Shown here piece after piece: positions 20,973 to 31,641 of a stretch of DNA of 64,000 bases. The notes under the pieces are model-generated. The model had not been told where the DNA came from and ran no database searches. It worked only from the letters and a program-made list of their open reading frames with translations. The translations under genes and the position numbers were made by a program. The DNA is from Bemisia tabaci (Eukaryota; Arthropoda; Insecta; Hemiptera; Aleyrodidae): NCBI RefSeq assembly GCF_918797505.1, contig NC_092798.1:47824985-47888984 (forward strand). Direction: 5' to 3'. Each line of letters opens with the position of its first letter. Within the stretch, counting starts at the first letter, position 1.

Positions 20973-21967
20973 TGATCGAAATAAAATAGCATTTAAAAGA
21001 CTCGGACGATGGGCGGGACTTATCACAAGAGTTGTCCTTGGGCGATTCGCGTCTTCGATATGAGAGAAACGAGCTAAGCGCCTTCCTCTGTGAGACATTG
21101 TTTGCCTATGCTATCATGTCTCTCGGGGTTCATCTCAACATGCATTTGTCATCGCGGCAGTAAGCTGAGGCGATATTTGTTTATCCATGAATTAAATCAA
21201 TCAATCGAGCTCTGATTTTGACTTCTTTGTCCGTAACGAGTCCTCCAGAACAATTTTCCACCTTGTACGATGGTTATTATTTCTTTACTTCTATTTTTCA
21301 AATTTGAGGTGGGATAATGGCGGCTTCTCAAGAGCACCGAGGTAGGCGATCTTTTGCACCAACGAACAGAAAACTGATGGCGAAAAATAACCAATCAGAA
21401 CCTCCCAAAGAAAAGAATTTGCCCAAAATCGGAACTTCGTGGTTCTGCGCAGATTTACCAGTCAGACACGACATCTCAAAGTGGAAAAAAACTCGCTGAA
21501 AGCGAATTTTAGAAATCAACACAACTTGACGTAGAGACATGATTGGCTAAAAAATACAACGGTTTTTGATACATCGGAAAATCAACCAAAAATCGGAGAC
21601 TGGGCGAAACGCTCAAGGTCGCAGAGGTATAGGGAATCCCATAGCGAAAGCAACGGAACGATTCTAATATCATGGGGAACTCCGTTCCCATGACAAAATT
21701 TGAAGTGAAAGGAAATGAGATGCAGATGCTACTTTAAGTGTTTTATCGAAACACCAAAACTTGTGAAATTTGATTATTGGTGATGACCTGATTTCAAGTC
21801 TTTTATAATATCCGAGAGAGAATGTTTGTGTGTATTAGTTTCAGACTGAAACCTATGTCAAGGGTCAAATGAGTCAACAAAGTGGTGGCCACGAAACATG
21901 GATCGTGGAGCCTCGGGCTTCCCTAATTAGTTAAGAGGCTGCGATGAAAAGAAACAGCCAGCGGGGC
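20973..21967. other. Unassigned
   Basis: Short frames on both strands near 21317-21540 overlap and carry no recognisable motif. A hairpin-core-like GTCTCTCGGGGTTCATCTCA and CGCGGCAG near 21155 hint at a decayed short element. Confidence 0.25.
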
Positions 21968-22254
21968 GATTATTGAAATTTCTTGTTCGTCGGGACGACA
22001 TAGATGACATAGGTTAAAAGGCGGAGCGTGATTGGTCGGCTATGTCTTATCGCTGCTTTGTCGTGCCAGTCGTGCCTTTGTCAGGTGGAATGATCGACAT
22101 ACTGTCGGAAACTTAAGAGGTGCCGTTAGCTTGTCGATCATTCCACCTGACAAAGGCACGATAAAGCAGCGATAAGACATAGCCAACCAATCATGCTCCG
22201 CGATTTAACCTATGTCATCTATGTCGATCCGACAAACAAAGAATTTCAATAATC
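21968..22254. mobile_element. Long palindrome, GATTATTGAAATT ends
   Basis: Arms of about 130 bases (21968-22100 and 22132-22254) are inverted copies, from GATTATTGAAATTTC through GACATAGATGACATAGG to GCCTTTGTCAGGTGGAATGA. A loop of about 30 bases separates them. The left arm has a short extra GTCGTGCCA duplication near 22060. A transcript would form a long hairpin. Confidence 0.85.
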
Positions 22255-22627
22255 AGGCTGCAGGAGCATGCTCTGATTGATCAGATCTGTTGCCATGTCG
22301 TATGTTACCCGGCCGTTTCGATTTAGCACCACGAGGCCTCCTCTCAAAACCAAATTATTTTTTCATGCTTTGATATCAGTAATTATCTCGAAATCTCGAC
22401 TCAATATAAATTGCCACCCAGGTTTAAATTCCCAATGTTGTTTATGTTTATTCGTGCAGAAGGATTAAGATAGTCCTGATTTTATTTTCTTCTTAAGAGA
22501 AACCCTAATTATAAGAGCAACAGTCCCCTCCCCCCCCCCACAAAAACAAAAAATCTTTTGGAAAATCATCTTCCTTCCTGCAAGTTGTGGGCTTGGGGAA
22601 AGGCTAACGGACGCATGATGTAAATAA

Positions 22628-22755
22628 ATTGGACGAATCTCTGCCAAACGGAACTATGTTCATTAAGAAATGAGCCCTAGGACCCATAAGAATATATGCA
22701 TACCAGGGCACATGTCATAATGCACATAGTACCGTTTGGCAGAAATACATCCAAT
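22628..22755. mobile_element. Short inverted-repeat element, ATTGGACGAAT ends
   Basis: ATTGGACGAATCTCTGCCAA at the left mirrors TTGGCAGAAATACATCCAAT at the right. The loop contains ATGAGCCCTAGG...CCAGGGCACAT, the same hairpin core as family H despite unrelated ends. It is 128 bp. Confidence 0.75.
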
Positions 22756-23560
22756 TAATCGACGTTTAGCTGTTTTAGATACACGGATTATTTATGTCGC
22801 ACGGGTTTTCATTGACACAAAAAGTAAAAATATTTTATTTAAACGGCATTGAGGGCTTTCAACCTTTAGACCAATTTTCTCCCTGCAATCTGTGTAAAAA
22901 TACAGAGGCTTGTGCGTATAATGCAACTACTCGTGCGTTATGGAATAGAATCCCATATTCGAATGAATACTTGGGTCAAATTTCACGCTAAACGTTACCA
23001 TGGCAGCCTCAGCAATATGAAAATATGCAACCGCGATCTTGACGCTTTGGCTCAGCTGCAACAGACTGCACACACTTTGAACAACACAGGGTGGGAAAGA
23101 AATAATTCTAGATTATGTACTCTGTTAAAGTTGTTGTATAGTGCGCGATTTGACTCGCGTAGGATTTTGTTTTTCTTGTGGCCAAGCGATTCAAATTTTC
23201 CGTAACAATAATATACAGTAAAAACTTTAATATCTTTTCTAGGAGTTGATTGCAATGGCTTCCGTTGCGTAAATCATGTTCAAAGTGAAAGTCTAGTGAG
23301 GGATCATGTATCAGAGTGCCTAAATTCGTACCTTGTTTAATGCCCCATTCAATCGAAGAAAGCGAACATAGAGAACATTCCGAACTTTTCTCGGAAAAGA
23401 ATATTTTATTGGATGACTCGAAGCATCGTTGGAATGCTCATACAGCGTCGAAACACAACATGGGCTTTTGAAGGCCCATTATTCGATGCCACGATTATTC
23501 TAACGCGTGTCTGAATAATCGCGTCAAACATTGCAGCCGCCGGCCGGCGTCAAACGCTGA
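22756..23560. other. Unassigned
   Basis: Frames near 22794-23205 overlap one another and lack motifs. A GCTCATACAGCG near 23430 is a possible relic of a family D end. Confidence 0.25.
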
Positions 23561-23682
23561 TTAACGCCTGCAAGACTGTGGGAATACTTCACGCATTGCG
23601 CCGAACGTACTGCAGTCGGTCAGTTGGCGCGACCCGCATATTAGCGCCTACAAGACTGCAGGAATACTTCACGCATTGCGCG
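23561..23682. repeat. Short direct repeat, 80-bp spacing
   Basis: Two copies (23561-23602 and 23640-23682) share GCCT.CAAGACTG followed by GGAATACTTCACGCATTGCG. The region is CpG-rich compared with its surroundings. It may be a decayed minisatellite or the edge of an older repeat. Confidence 0.6.
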
Positions 23683-24957
23683 CAGAGCACGGTGCGCGTT
23701 AATCGTTGTAATTTTCCGATGTCAGACCCACAACCCTCGGTTGGTGATGCAACTGTTTGTGTGATACGGAGTAGAATTGCATTGTAGAATGATTGAAGGC
23801 GTTTTTGTGATCAAAACATTACTCATCGTTTAATTTAACTCCACTGGCTGGCCGAATGAAATCCGGCGCCAATCATTAGCTTCACATAAAACTGACTTCC
23901 CATTTACTTTTTAACTTTTACCCCCCCTTCAGGTAAACGAAAAGGTTATTGATCCGTTGGTCATATTTTGTGGCTCCAAGGGTGTTATGAAGTACTCTAT
24001 CGACACATTTGTATAATACATATTAATGAAATAATTTTTAGACAAATTTTGGCAACGATTATGGACTAAAATTCACTAAAAATGACACTTTTTTTATAAT
24101 TTCAGCGCTAAATTCTCCATAATCTATATACATATCAATATCTCACGTTAAAAATTGCTCGGTTTTGAATATGTCGCGATAAAAAGCTTGAGTTTGGGCC
24201 ATCTCTCAGAATTTCTGAGAAATTTAGCACAAAGAAAGACACAGTAAATGACTTTTTAAGATTTTACATTCTGTATAAAAGGCCCTAAAAATAGTATAGC
24301 TGTAGACTATGAAACCAAGTTTCATAAATCAAAGTTTACCTTTTTTCTGGCAAAATTGACTCTGAATTAACGCTGTGTGGAGTACAGCGTGAAGGAAATG
24401 TAAATTTTACCAATCTTTTTTTTTCAGTGATAATCGAGCTGGTTCTTTTCTGTGGAATGCGGTTCAAATTAGGATGTTCGGAACACCTGCAGTGCTCTTT
24501 TGCTCCAGAAGGACTGTATCTAATGACCACGCAATGAACTAGGAACATGAACATGACCTGTGTGCCCCTACAATACGCCGATCGGTCACTTGGAGGTATG
24601 AATGCCAAAAGGACCTATGTTACACATATACGTTATGTACATAGTTCATTATAGGATAAATATGTGCACATGATCAGCGATTGGAAACGGGCGCCCCCGG
24701 CTGGGCAGACCAACGGCACCTCGTTACGGCTATCACCGCCTGCCCTCATCTGCGCCACCTTCCGCTTTGACCATCGCACGGAACTTGAATGAGCTCGCCA
24801 TTATAAGTGTGCGTCTTCTTAATTCGTTACCGTTCGAGAATGGGGATCTTAGTGCATGAAGGCTGCGTTGGAAGATTTTTCGACGTGATAAGGTGTTTTT
24901 GGCACACGCTGACAACAAGCCAAACCCCTCTCAGCTGGATGCAGCTCCTGTGCCGCA
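23683..24957. other. Unassigned
   Basis: Contains a fairly GC-rich segment near 24690-24780 and several short overlapping frames without motifs. No transposon ends are visible. Confidence 0.25.
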
Positions 24958-25371
24958 CTGCTATGCAAGGAAAAACGCCGTATAAACTTTCGAGAGTTGC
25001 CAAATTCTCTCCAAAAATGTTTTTATTTTGAAGGGGAGGTTCACTGGGAAAAAAAAACACATTGAATCTAGAGTCCAGACTCTTGAAAAAATTGACAAGA
25101 AAAAGGACTCTTGATTCAATCAGATTTAAGCTTAAATCAAAAGGAAATCCACTCAAATTAAGAGGCTTGGTTCTTGATTTAAGCTTAAATCTGATTGAAT
25201 CAAGATTATTTTTTCTTGTCGATGTTTTTGGGAGTCTTGACTCTAGATCCAATATGTTTTTTTTCCCAGTGTTCACAGATTTCCCTAGATATTCATACAT
25301 ATTTTATCAAAGGAGATTTGGCAACGTCTAAAGACTCACGCGGTGTTGTTCCTCCTGTTGTTCTAGCAGCA
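24958..25371. mobile_element. Family D element, copy 5, with nested insertion
   Basis: A diverged left end CTGCTATGCAAGGAAAAACG followed by GAGAGTTGCCAAAT pairs with GATTTGGCAACGTCTAAAG and TTCTAGCAGCAG at the right. A family E hairpin (25042-25271) sits inside, so D is the older of the two. Confidence 0.65.
25042..25271. mobile_element. Family E CACTGG hairpin, copy 1
   Basis: CACTGGGAAAAAAA and its complement close a 230-bp near-perfect palindrome. TCTAGAGTCCAGACTCTTGA, GACAAGAAAAA and AATTAAGAGGCTTGG mark the family. Both strands are open and read almost the same peptide simply because the sequence is self-complementary. Ends starting CACTG recall Chapaev-type elements, but no consistent target duplication was found. 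Confidence 0.85.
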
Positions 25372-25380
25372 GCTGGAATA

Positions 25381-25445
25381 CTGCTGTGCCAAGTAAAGTG
25401 CCGTATAAACATTCTGAAGGACCATTCTGATGAAACATTTTTATT
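25381..25445. mobile_element. Family D left-end fragment
   Basis: CTGCTGTGCCAAGTAAAGTG and GCCGTATAAACATTCTGAAGG match a diverged D left terminus; no right end follows. The stretch 25446-26149 has nothing assignable beyond a decayed GACTTACGG pair near 26050 and 26130. Confidence 0.5.
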
Positions 25446-26153
25446 TTAGATGTTCATCTTTGAACTTTGCCGAGACGGTTATAATTTATGATCTAACAAT
25501 TACATTTAACGGATTACTACAATCTAATCCTAACAAATTAATTCAAGATCTCGAGGACTCAAGAGGCTGAGAACTTCATCGGAGGGTAGAAAAACCAACT
25601 AAATCCTTCGATTGCGATGCTTATTGATTTCCAGCTAGCCCCATATAATCTACCGGTTGGAGACTTGTACGCAGAGTTAGAAAAAACAACTAAATTTTTC
25701 AACCCAACTGTAATGTTAGATTTTCGACGTTATCTAGTGATTTATATGCTCGCTTTAAGCAATTGGATTCACTGAGACAAACATGTTGTCTGTACATACC
25801 GTTGTCTTGCGTAACTTGACTTCCATGAGTGACTTGTTCTTCATATTTAAATTAAAAATCGTCTATTTTTAATCATCCGAACAACTCTATAGGTCTCAAG
25901 GATGATTATCGACAGTTTCATGAAATATATAGGGATTTGCCAATGCAATTTTACGCTTTGACATAACCAGGTCTCATTTCTCAAAACGTCATCTCTGCAC
26001 TTACTACTGCCTTTGGTAAGAAGGCAAATTAGCCAGCCGGTTATTTGACTTACGGCGACCAGTGTGAAAGGCCCAACAAAGGAATGGCAAGGTGCACATC
26101 TGTGAGCACCTTAGACCGTAGCCTCTCTGACTTACGGGCGTATCTCAATAATT

Positions 26154-26406
26154 GGACCGCGTTAAGCGGAAAGGAACCAAGCCACATCAGCTATTGCCAA
26201 ATTTAATCGGGCAATTCAATGTATTACATTAAAGAGGTTGTGCAGATTTTTGTGCAAATTTCAGTGAATATTCTACATAGTGCGAAGCGAATTCCCTAAA
26301 ATTTTCAAAGGAATTCGCACAAACGTTTTATTGTAAAAACTTAAATTACAAAGTTAAATTTGGCAATAGCTGATGTGGCTTGGTTCCTTTCAGCTAAACG
26401 CAGTCC
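26154..26406. mobile_element. Family A element, copy 4
   Basis: GGACCGCGTTAAGCGGAAAG and CTTTCAGCTAAACGCAGTCC with exact AATT duplication (26150-26153 and 26407-26410). It is 253 bp, the typical family length. Confidence 0.9.
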
Positions 26407-26463
26407 AATTTCCACATGAGCCCTGATCTACCTATAAATTTATGCTTTCTGCGGGTCGATTAT

Positions 26464-26712
26464 TGAACTCCATAGACAAAACTTTGGACGAAGAAGACAG
26501 ATGAGATATAGAGGGATCCTATTGGTGGAAGTGGGTCGTTGCAATGTACAAAGAAGGTAGGCAATAGACTAAGTAATAGCAACCCACGAAGGACCCGATA
26601 GTTAGGTAGTCCAGCATTTTCTCCCTTAGTCTGGAGAAAATACCCATTTCAACCAATAGGATAGCTCCATACTCCTTATTTCATCTTTGTCTGTCGCTTT
26701 GTCTATCAATGG
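26464..26712. mobile_element. Family N inverted-repeat element, copy 1
   Basis: The left arm with AAGACAGATGAGATATAG and GGATCCTATTGGT is mirrored by ACCAATAGGATAGCTCCATA and ATTTCATCTTTGTCTGTCG at the right. The loop holds GCAACCCACGA and TTCTCCCTTAGTCTGG. Diverged relatives lie at 41755-41850 and 42866-43010. Confidence 0.65.
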
Positions 26713-27229
26713 ACCACTAGACAAGGTACGAATTTAAGCATTCTGATACATGTTATTTAACCAGAATTTCATGTAGAACACGATTCACACAACGAAAATT
26801 ACTGAAACCGACGCGTGACGAAGATTTTGACGTTTTTATTTCACATTGGTTACGAGGAATTTGAACTGCCCGCTCACAAAAAACTCAAAGCTCTACGTGA
26901 GTCAAATCGCGCACTACAACGGTTTCAGCAAGCCTCTTAATCGAGCAATGTTCATTTCCCACCATGTGTTGTTCAAGCTATTGGCAATTTGCTGTAGTTG
27001 AGCCAAAGCGTCAAGATTGAGGTTGCCAGACTTGTAAATCGTAGAGACTGCGTCATGATAACGTTTAGCGCTCGATGTAAATCACGTAGAGCATTGAGTT
27101 TTCATGAGCGGGTGGTTTGAATTCACGCATCAAGAATCATTTAATAGCTTCGTAAGGAGTTGATTTTTGTAATTTTTGTTGTGCGCATCGTGTTTTACGT
27201 AAAATTTTGGTTGAAAAACATGTGGATTG
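26713..27229. other. Unassigned
   Basis: No transposon ends or exon recognised. CATTCTGATACATGTTA and AAGGTACGAATTTA here resemble 23305-23330 and 27488-27515 in opposite or same sense, indicating an old dispersed repeat. Confidence 0.3.
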
Positions 27230-27233
27230 CATT

Positions 27234-27482
27234 TTGCAAAAAGGAACCACTAGCATTGCAATGTTGCTGGGATTGTGCAACTTCTTTTGTCTTGGCGGAA
27301 AATTATCCGATTATCCATTAATAGTTTCTATTTTACTCGCTAAAAACTGTAAATTTAAGACAAAAATTACAATCTAAATTTCATAGTTTTTCACGATTTC
27401 CGCAATTTTATTGCAAAAGATGAGGTTGCACAATCTTAGCATCATTGCAATGCTAGTGGTTCCTTTTTGCAAAATGCAATCC
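27234..27482. mobile_element. Family C inverted-repeat element, copy 1
   Basis: GGATTGCATTTTGCAAAAAG plus GAACCACTAGCATTGCAATG is mirrored exactly at the right end. The ATGT duplication (27230-27233 and 27483-27486) is perfect. The interior includes GATTGTGCAAC and a pair of AATTTA-rich segments. It is 249 bp. Confidence 0.92.
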
Positions 27483-27593
27483 ATGTATCAGAATGCTGAA
27501 ATTTGTACCTTGTCTAGTGGTCCATTTCAATAATCGCACTGCTGGGGCTCTTATGCGAATATAGACACGCGTTTACGTCATCGGAGGAAGGAG

Positions 27594-27779
27594 ATGAGTG
27601 ATGGGCGACGGAAGACGCCGATACGTCGAGGTGTCACTCGCGGCGCAACGGTCAGCGTCAGCGACGTCGATGTGGACGCGATGGTGGAGGTGAAGAACCG
27701 CCTAGAGGAGTCGCTTGTGACTAACGAACCGAGGAACGGATCGAAAAACCATGTCAAGGCCCAAGGTGCTCACTCATGA
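27594..27779 (+). CDS. Small GC-rich open frame, possible exon
   Basis: A 61-codon frame from ATG at 27594 reads through VSVSDVDVDAMVEVKNRLEE with high GC at third positions, unlike the AT-rich surroundings. AAG|GTGCTC near 27767 could be a donor-like site. No homologue is recognised and no acceptor partner was found. It may be the first exon of an unseen gene, or chance within a CpG-rich patch (27580-27860). Confidence 0.2.
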   Translation: MSDGRRKTPIRRGVTRGATVSVSDVDVDAMVEVKNRLEESLVTNEPRNGSKNHVKAQGAHS

Positions 27780-27942
27780 GTTACGTCCGTGCCCCCCGCC
27801 CCCACTCCCCACTCACCTCCCTTTCCACCCCCCGTGATATCACGTTCGCTCTCGGCCTCGTGGGAAAACCGGCTCACTATCTTTTCCGCACAAAGTACAT
27901 TTGTGATGATTTTTCCGATTATCGTTGCCGCACATAATTATT

Positions 27943-28361
27943 TTCGCACAAATAATTTTCTGTAGTATGTGACAACGTCGAGAAAAATAGAGGCATATTT
28001 AAGAAAAATGAGTGAAAAAAGATTGAAAAAATATTTCGTAGCTTACTCAGCAGTCCAACAGGGATCGTCAGGGTCCAGATTTTTGTCCGTGAATTTGCCA
28101 TTTTCATCTGCGTGCTATATTTCAACTCTCTTTTTCAATCTTTGTTCACTCGTTTTTCTTAAATGGACTGCATTTTGCAATTTGGAATTATAACTTTTGA
28201 CTCTTTCTGGAAAAACACTGATTTGGAATAGGAAACTAATGGCACATACGTTGTTTTTATACCGGGCTAGAATTTATAGTTCCAAATTGCAAAATGTAGT
28301 CCAAATATGCCTCATATTTTTCTCAGTTGCCACACACTACTGAAAATATTTTGTGCGAAAA
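27943..28361. mobile_element. Palindrome TTTTCGCACAAA, interrupted by family B
   Basis: The left arm (TTTTCGCACAAATAATTTTC, AGGCATATTTAAGAAAAATG, GATTGAAAAA) is mirrored by the right arm, once the family B element at 28165-28302 is removed. Arms are about 115 bases. The left arm therefore shows the uninterrupted sequence at the insertion point. Confidence 0.8.
28165..28302. mobile_element. Family B element, copy 2
   Basis: GGACTGCATTTTGCAATTTG and CCAAATTGCAAAATGTAGTCC-type ends, 138 bp, with exact AAAT duplication (28161-28164 and 28303-28306). The opposite arm of the host palindrome (27943-28361) has a single AAAT at the matching position, which directly shows the empty site. Confidence 0.93.
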
Positions 28362-28374
28362 TGATGTGGTGTGC

Positions 28375-28543
28375 CTAATGAGTTTTCTTCGAATTTTTCA
28401 GATAATTTTTTTCGCGATCAGATCTAAATTATTTGAAAATTTCAAGAGTAAATATTCAAAACTCCCCTCAAAATTAAGCATTTTATCGGAGGAAATTTGG
28501 CAACTTTGAAATGTTTATACGGCATTTTTCCATTGCGCGACAG
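28375..28543. mobile_element. Family D right-half fragment
   Basis: GAATTTTTCAGATAATTT, GGAAATTTGGCAACTTTG and a diverged end CCATTGCGCGACAG match the right half of D. The left end is missing at the border with the preceding palindrome. Confidence 0.6.
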
Positions 28544-28567
28544 AATCCTAGCGGCGCTGTTGTAGCC

Positions 28568-30450
28568 GTCCAGGCAATCTAGCATAAAATTGGACCTTAG
28601 GTGGAAAAAAATCGGAAGCAAATTCCAACTAAAGGGCGTTAATGTACCCCAGTAGGAGTGTAGTTTCTGAAAATTCCCCAACTTTCCGACGTGCGGAAAG
28701 CCCTGAAAAATCAGGGAACTCCCTGAAAATTCGCCAATTTTCAAACGCACATAACTTGGCGTCAAATTATCGTATTGAGATCATTTTTTTTTTAAATTGT
28801 CAGAAATTGAGTCAGGTACATGTTAATGACAACTAAATTGGGAGAAAAAATTACCATAGTTGTCAAATTTACGAAAAATTGAAAATTTCTTTTTTCTAAA
28901 AATCTTTAAAGCTGATTTCAGGTCCCAAATCGTTAGAAATCGGAAAAAATGCCTTCAATAAAAGTTGTAGAGAATTGTTTAAGCTTTAAAACGGTATATT
29001 AACGAAATTTTTACGATGATTTGTTGCCAAACTACGCGCAAAAAACCCGGGATTTTTTTTCCGCGCGAGAGCGGCAGATCCTTCCGACTCAACGCGTAGC
29101 CACTTGTTAAAATCTAAAATTTTTCCAGGATCCTACTTTTAACATATAATTATGAAATTGGGAGTATTTACTTGTTTAATAAAAGTATGAGAACACCCCC
29201 TCTCCTTCCCTCCCTATCCCTTGTTGCCATAATTATTATAAAAATGTTATCTCTATCGCGTTAGTCAGAGAGAAATACGGTTTGACCCGGAACAAATGCA
29301 TAACACACTTTTCGTAGGTAAACGTCATCAGTAGATCCTCCTGAATGACATACTAAAAATTTACCACGGATCGACCCCGGAGCACCCCCCAAAATGCCTA
29401 AAATCAAAATGGCGGCCATAATAAGGCCGTATGGGATTTCGGTATTTTAAAATGTTCCTATAGTGTCATGTGAGGTATCTTTTCCTATGTAATTTTGGTC
29501 GCAAATTTCATATATGAAGTCAAAAAAGCCCCCGGGTCAAAAGGGGTGCCCCAAATCCAAGATGGCGACTAAATTTGAAAGGCAAGGGAGGTCATTTTTA
29601 AACTTTTACGCGATTGCGCGAGTGAGGTATCATTTCCTACATAATATTGGTCGTGGATTTCATTAATGATGTCAAAACAGCTCCCCGATCAAAGGGAGTG
29701 CTCTAAATCCAAGAGGGCGGCTAAATTTAAGAGGCAGGAGGGGTGCATTTTTTAGATTTTTGCGTGAAAAGGCGGGTGTGGTGCATCAATTCCTGGGTAA
29801 TTTTGGTCGTGAATTTCATTATTGATGTCAAAATAGCTCCCCGGTCAAAGGGAGTGCTCTAATTCCAAGGGGGCGGCTAAATTTGAGAGGCAGTAGGGGT
29901 GCATTTTTTAGATTTTTACGAAAAAGGCGAGTGAGGTGTATCAATTCCTACGTAATTTTGATTCCAGATTTCATGTATCAAGTCGAAAAAGCCCGCTGGT
30001 TGAAGGGGGTGCCCCAAATCCCAGAGGGCGGCTACATTTGAAAGGTGGATGGGTGTATTTTTTTTAAAAAAAATTCACCTAACAAGGCAAGAAAGGTGTC
30101 TTTTTCCGTCTACTTTTATTCGACGCGAGTCTGAAAAATGTAAAAGATTAATTTTACTCAAAAAATGATACGTGTTATGCAAGCAGGTGACCATCATGGC
30201 TGTTCACGGTATTAAAATAATTTAACAGGAGCATCTAATGAATTGTTTTTGCTCACGAGACGTGCCTTTTCTTGTCAAGATAGGATAAAATCTGAATCAG
30301 CGTGCTGATTCCGATTCTGTGTCAAGCTCGTCAGGATCTTTCACCTCGGGTCTCTCCAAGTTTTTACGGTTGAAGTTGGCGCAACTTCTGCGAAAGTCGG
30401 GGCATGACCTTACAAGTACGCTGCATAGTGTCAAACCCTTGTTTAAAATA
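28568..30450 (+). repeat. FB2 left arm
   Basis: The outer part includes CCCTGAAAAATCAGGG, itself a small palindrome (about 28701-28716). From 29340 a series of sub-repeats at about 153-bp spacing is marked by TTTGGTCG near 29493, 29648 and 29801 and a diverged member near 29955. The inner end carries the reverse strand of the protein's C-terminus. Confidence 0.8.
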
Positions 30451-30900
30451 AAAACGGAGGATTTTGAGGAACGACTGTGGAACTGGAGGCAGGTCGGTCG
30501 AAAGCGGAATGAATCTAGTTGTTTTCATACATTTCATCCCGATTGGTAAGCATGCAGATCGACTTGTCCCGTCCACAGTTGGATTGTAGCTCCTTATATT
30601 GATGGTGCTTCATGGCTGAAAATGTCGGAGATAATCTCTCTATTTGCGACGAAGATTTTGCAAGCTGCAACTTTTTCCTTTGAAAACGTGATGACGGACG
30701 TTTTTGAGAGTTTCATTTTTGTGGCACCATAGAGAAGGAATGTTGCGCCTTTTTCAGCTTTCCATTATCGTTCAAGGCTTTACTGGGGATCTAAGAACCT
30801 TTCGGTAGATTCTTGCAGGTAAAGATCTCTTCACGCGTATTGAATGTAGTTCCTTTTATAATTCCGTGCATGTGGCAGGTCGAATCGCAACCAGTATACG
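30297..30900 (-). pseudogene. FB2 protein remnant (minus strand)
   Basis: Read on the minus strand from about 30893, TGCDSTCHMHGIIKGTTF appears, then in another frame FLLYGATK and FSKEKVAACK near 30745-30650. In the arm, DTMQRTCK follows, and in a further frame KNLERPEV and DPDELDTESESA, with a stop at 30297-30299. TGCD.T, LLYG, SKEKV and the acidic tail parallel FB1 (LLYG, SKEKV, DPEEPD). Several frameshifts and stops make it a relic. No role for the intact protein is established. Confidence 0.45.
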
Positions 30901-31490
30901 CATTCAAAAACAGTAGCTGCTTACATAAACGTTGATTGATTCTGTGCCGTATACAAGGGATGTTGTGAGCTATCGTCTTTCATTTAGCGTTTAAGTAATA
31001 TCACTTCTAAAGAGCAAAGAAAAATTGATGTCCTCTGATCGATTTAACAAAAAATCAAATGGGTCCAGATTCTCTCATATTACATTTTTGTTGCGGTGCT
31101 CTTGCAAGCTTAAACACCCTTTTCAACGATATCAGCATCTGCATATCCTTTCGCATGCACCACCCTACACCATGGATTGGAAGTGTGTGCCGAATATGGA
31201 TAAGTAGATTTTAATTAAGTCCATGCAATGTCCAGTAATAGGAAATAGACGAAGAAAAAGAGAATAAATCCCCTTGCAGAAACAGTTAAGGAACGCTAGA
31301 GACGTACTAAAATTGGAAGCGAGTATGTTTTGCTTGTTAATTCAATAGGTAGGGCGAACGCGCGTTTTCTAGCATACATTCCTATCAGTCGTACTATTAT
31401 GATCTTCGTTTTATTAAAGGAACTATTCACACCTAATTTCTGTTCTAGGGCCAGAAATAAACGGAAAAAGACACCTTCCTGCCTTGTTAT
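30901..31490. other. Rest of FB2 spacer
   Basis: No open frame of note. It presumably derives from the middle of the same gene but is too decayed to align by eye. Confidence 0.3.
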
Positions 31491-31641
31491 TTTAATCAAG
31501 GGTTTGACACCATGCATCGTACTTGTAAGGTCATGCCCCGACTTTCGCAGAAGTTGCGCCAACTTCAACCGTAAAAACTTGGAGAGACCCGAGGTGAAAG
31601 ATCCTGACGAGCTTGACACAGAATCGGAATCAGCACGCTGA
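31491..31641 (+). pseudogene. FB2 protein C-terminus, second copy
   Basis: The right arm repeats the gene's last 50 codons on the plus strand, ending ESESAR and stop. It differs from the left-arm copy by a few bases (for example CACCATGCATCG against CACTATGCAGCG). It exists twice because the inverted arms extend into the gene. Confidence 0.5.

Noticed and set aside
24827..25300. 157-codon minus-strand frame, among the longest frames in the window
   Set aside because: It runs through a nested family E hairpin and a family D element; the peptide is the E palindrome translation plus chance extension.
30319..30549. 76-codon plus-strand frame starting MSSSSGSFTSGLSKFL
   Set aside because: It is the antisense of the FB2 protein's C-terminus, recurs in the other arm, and runs into unrelated spacer.
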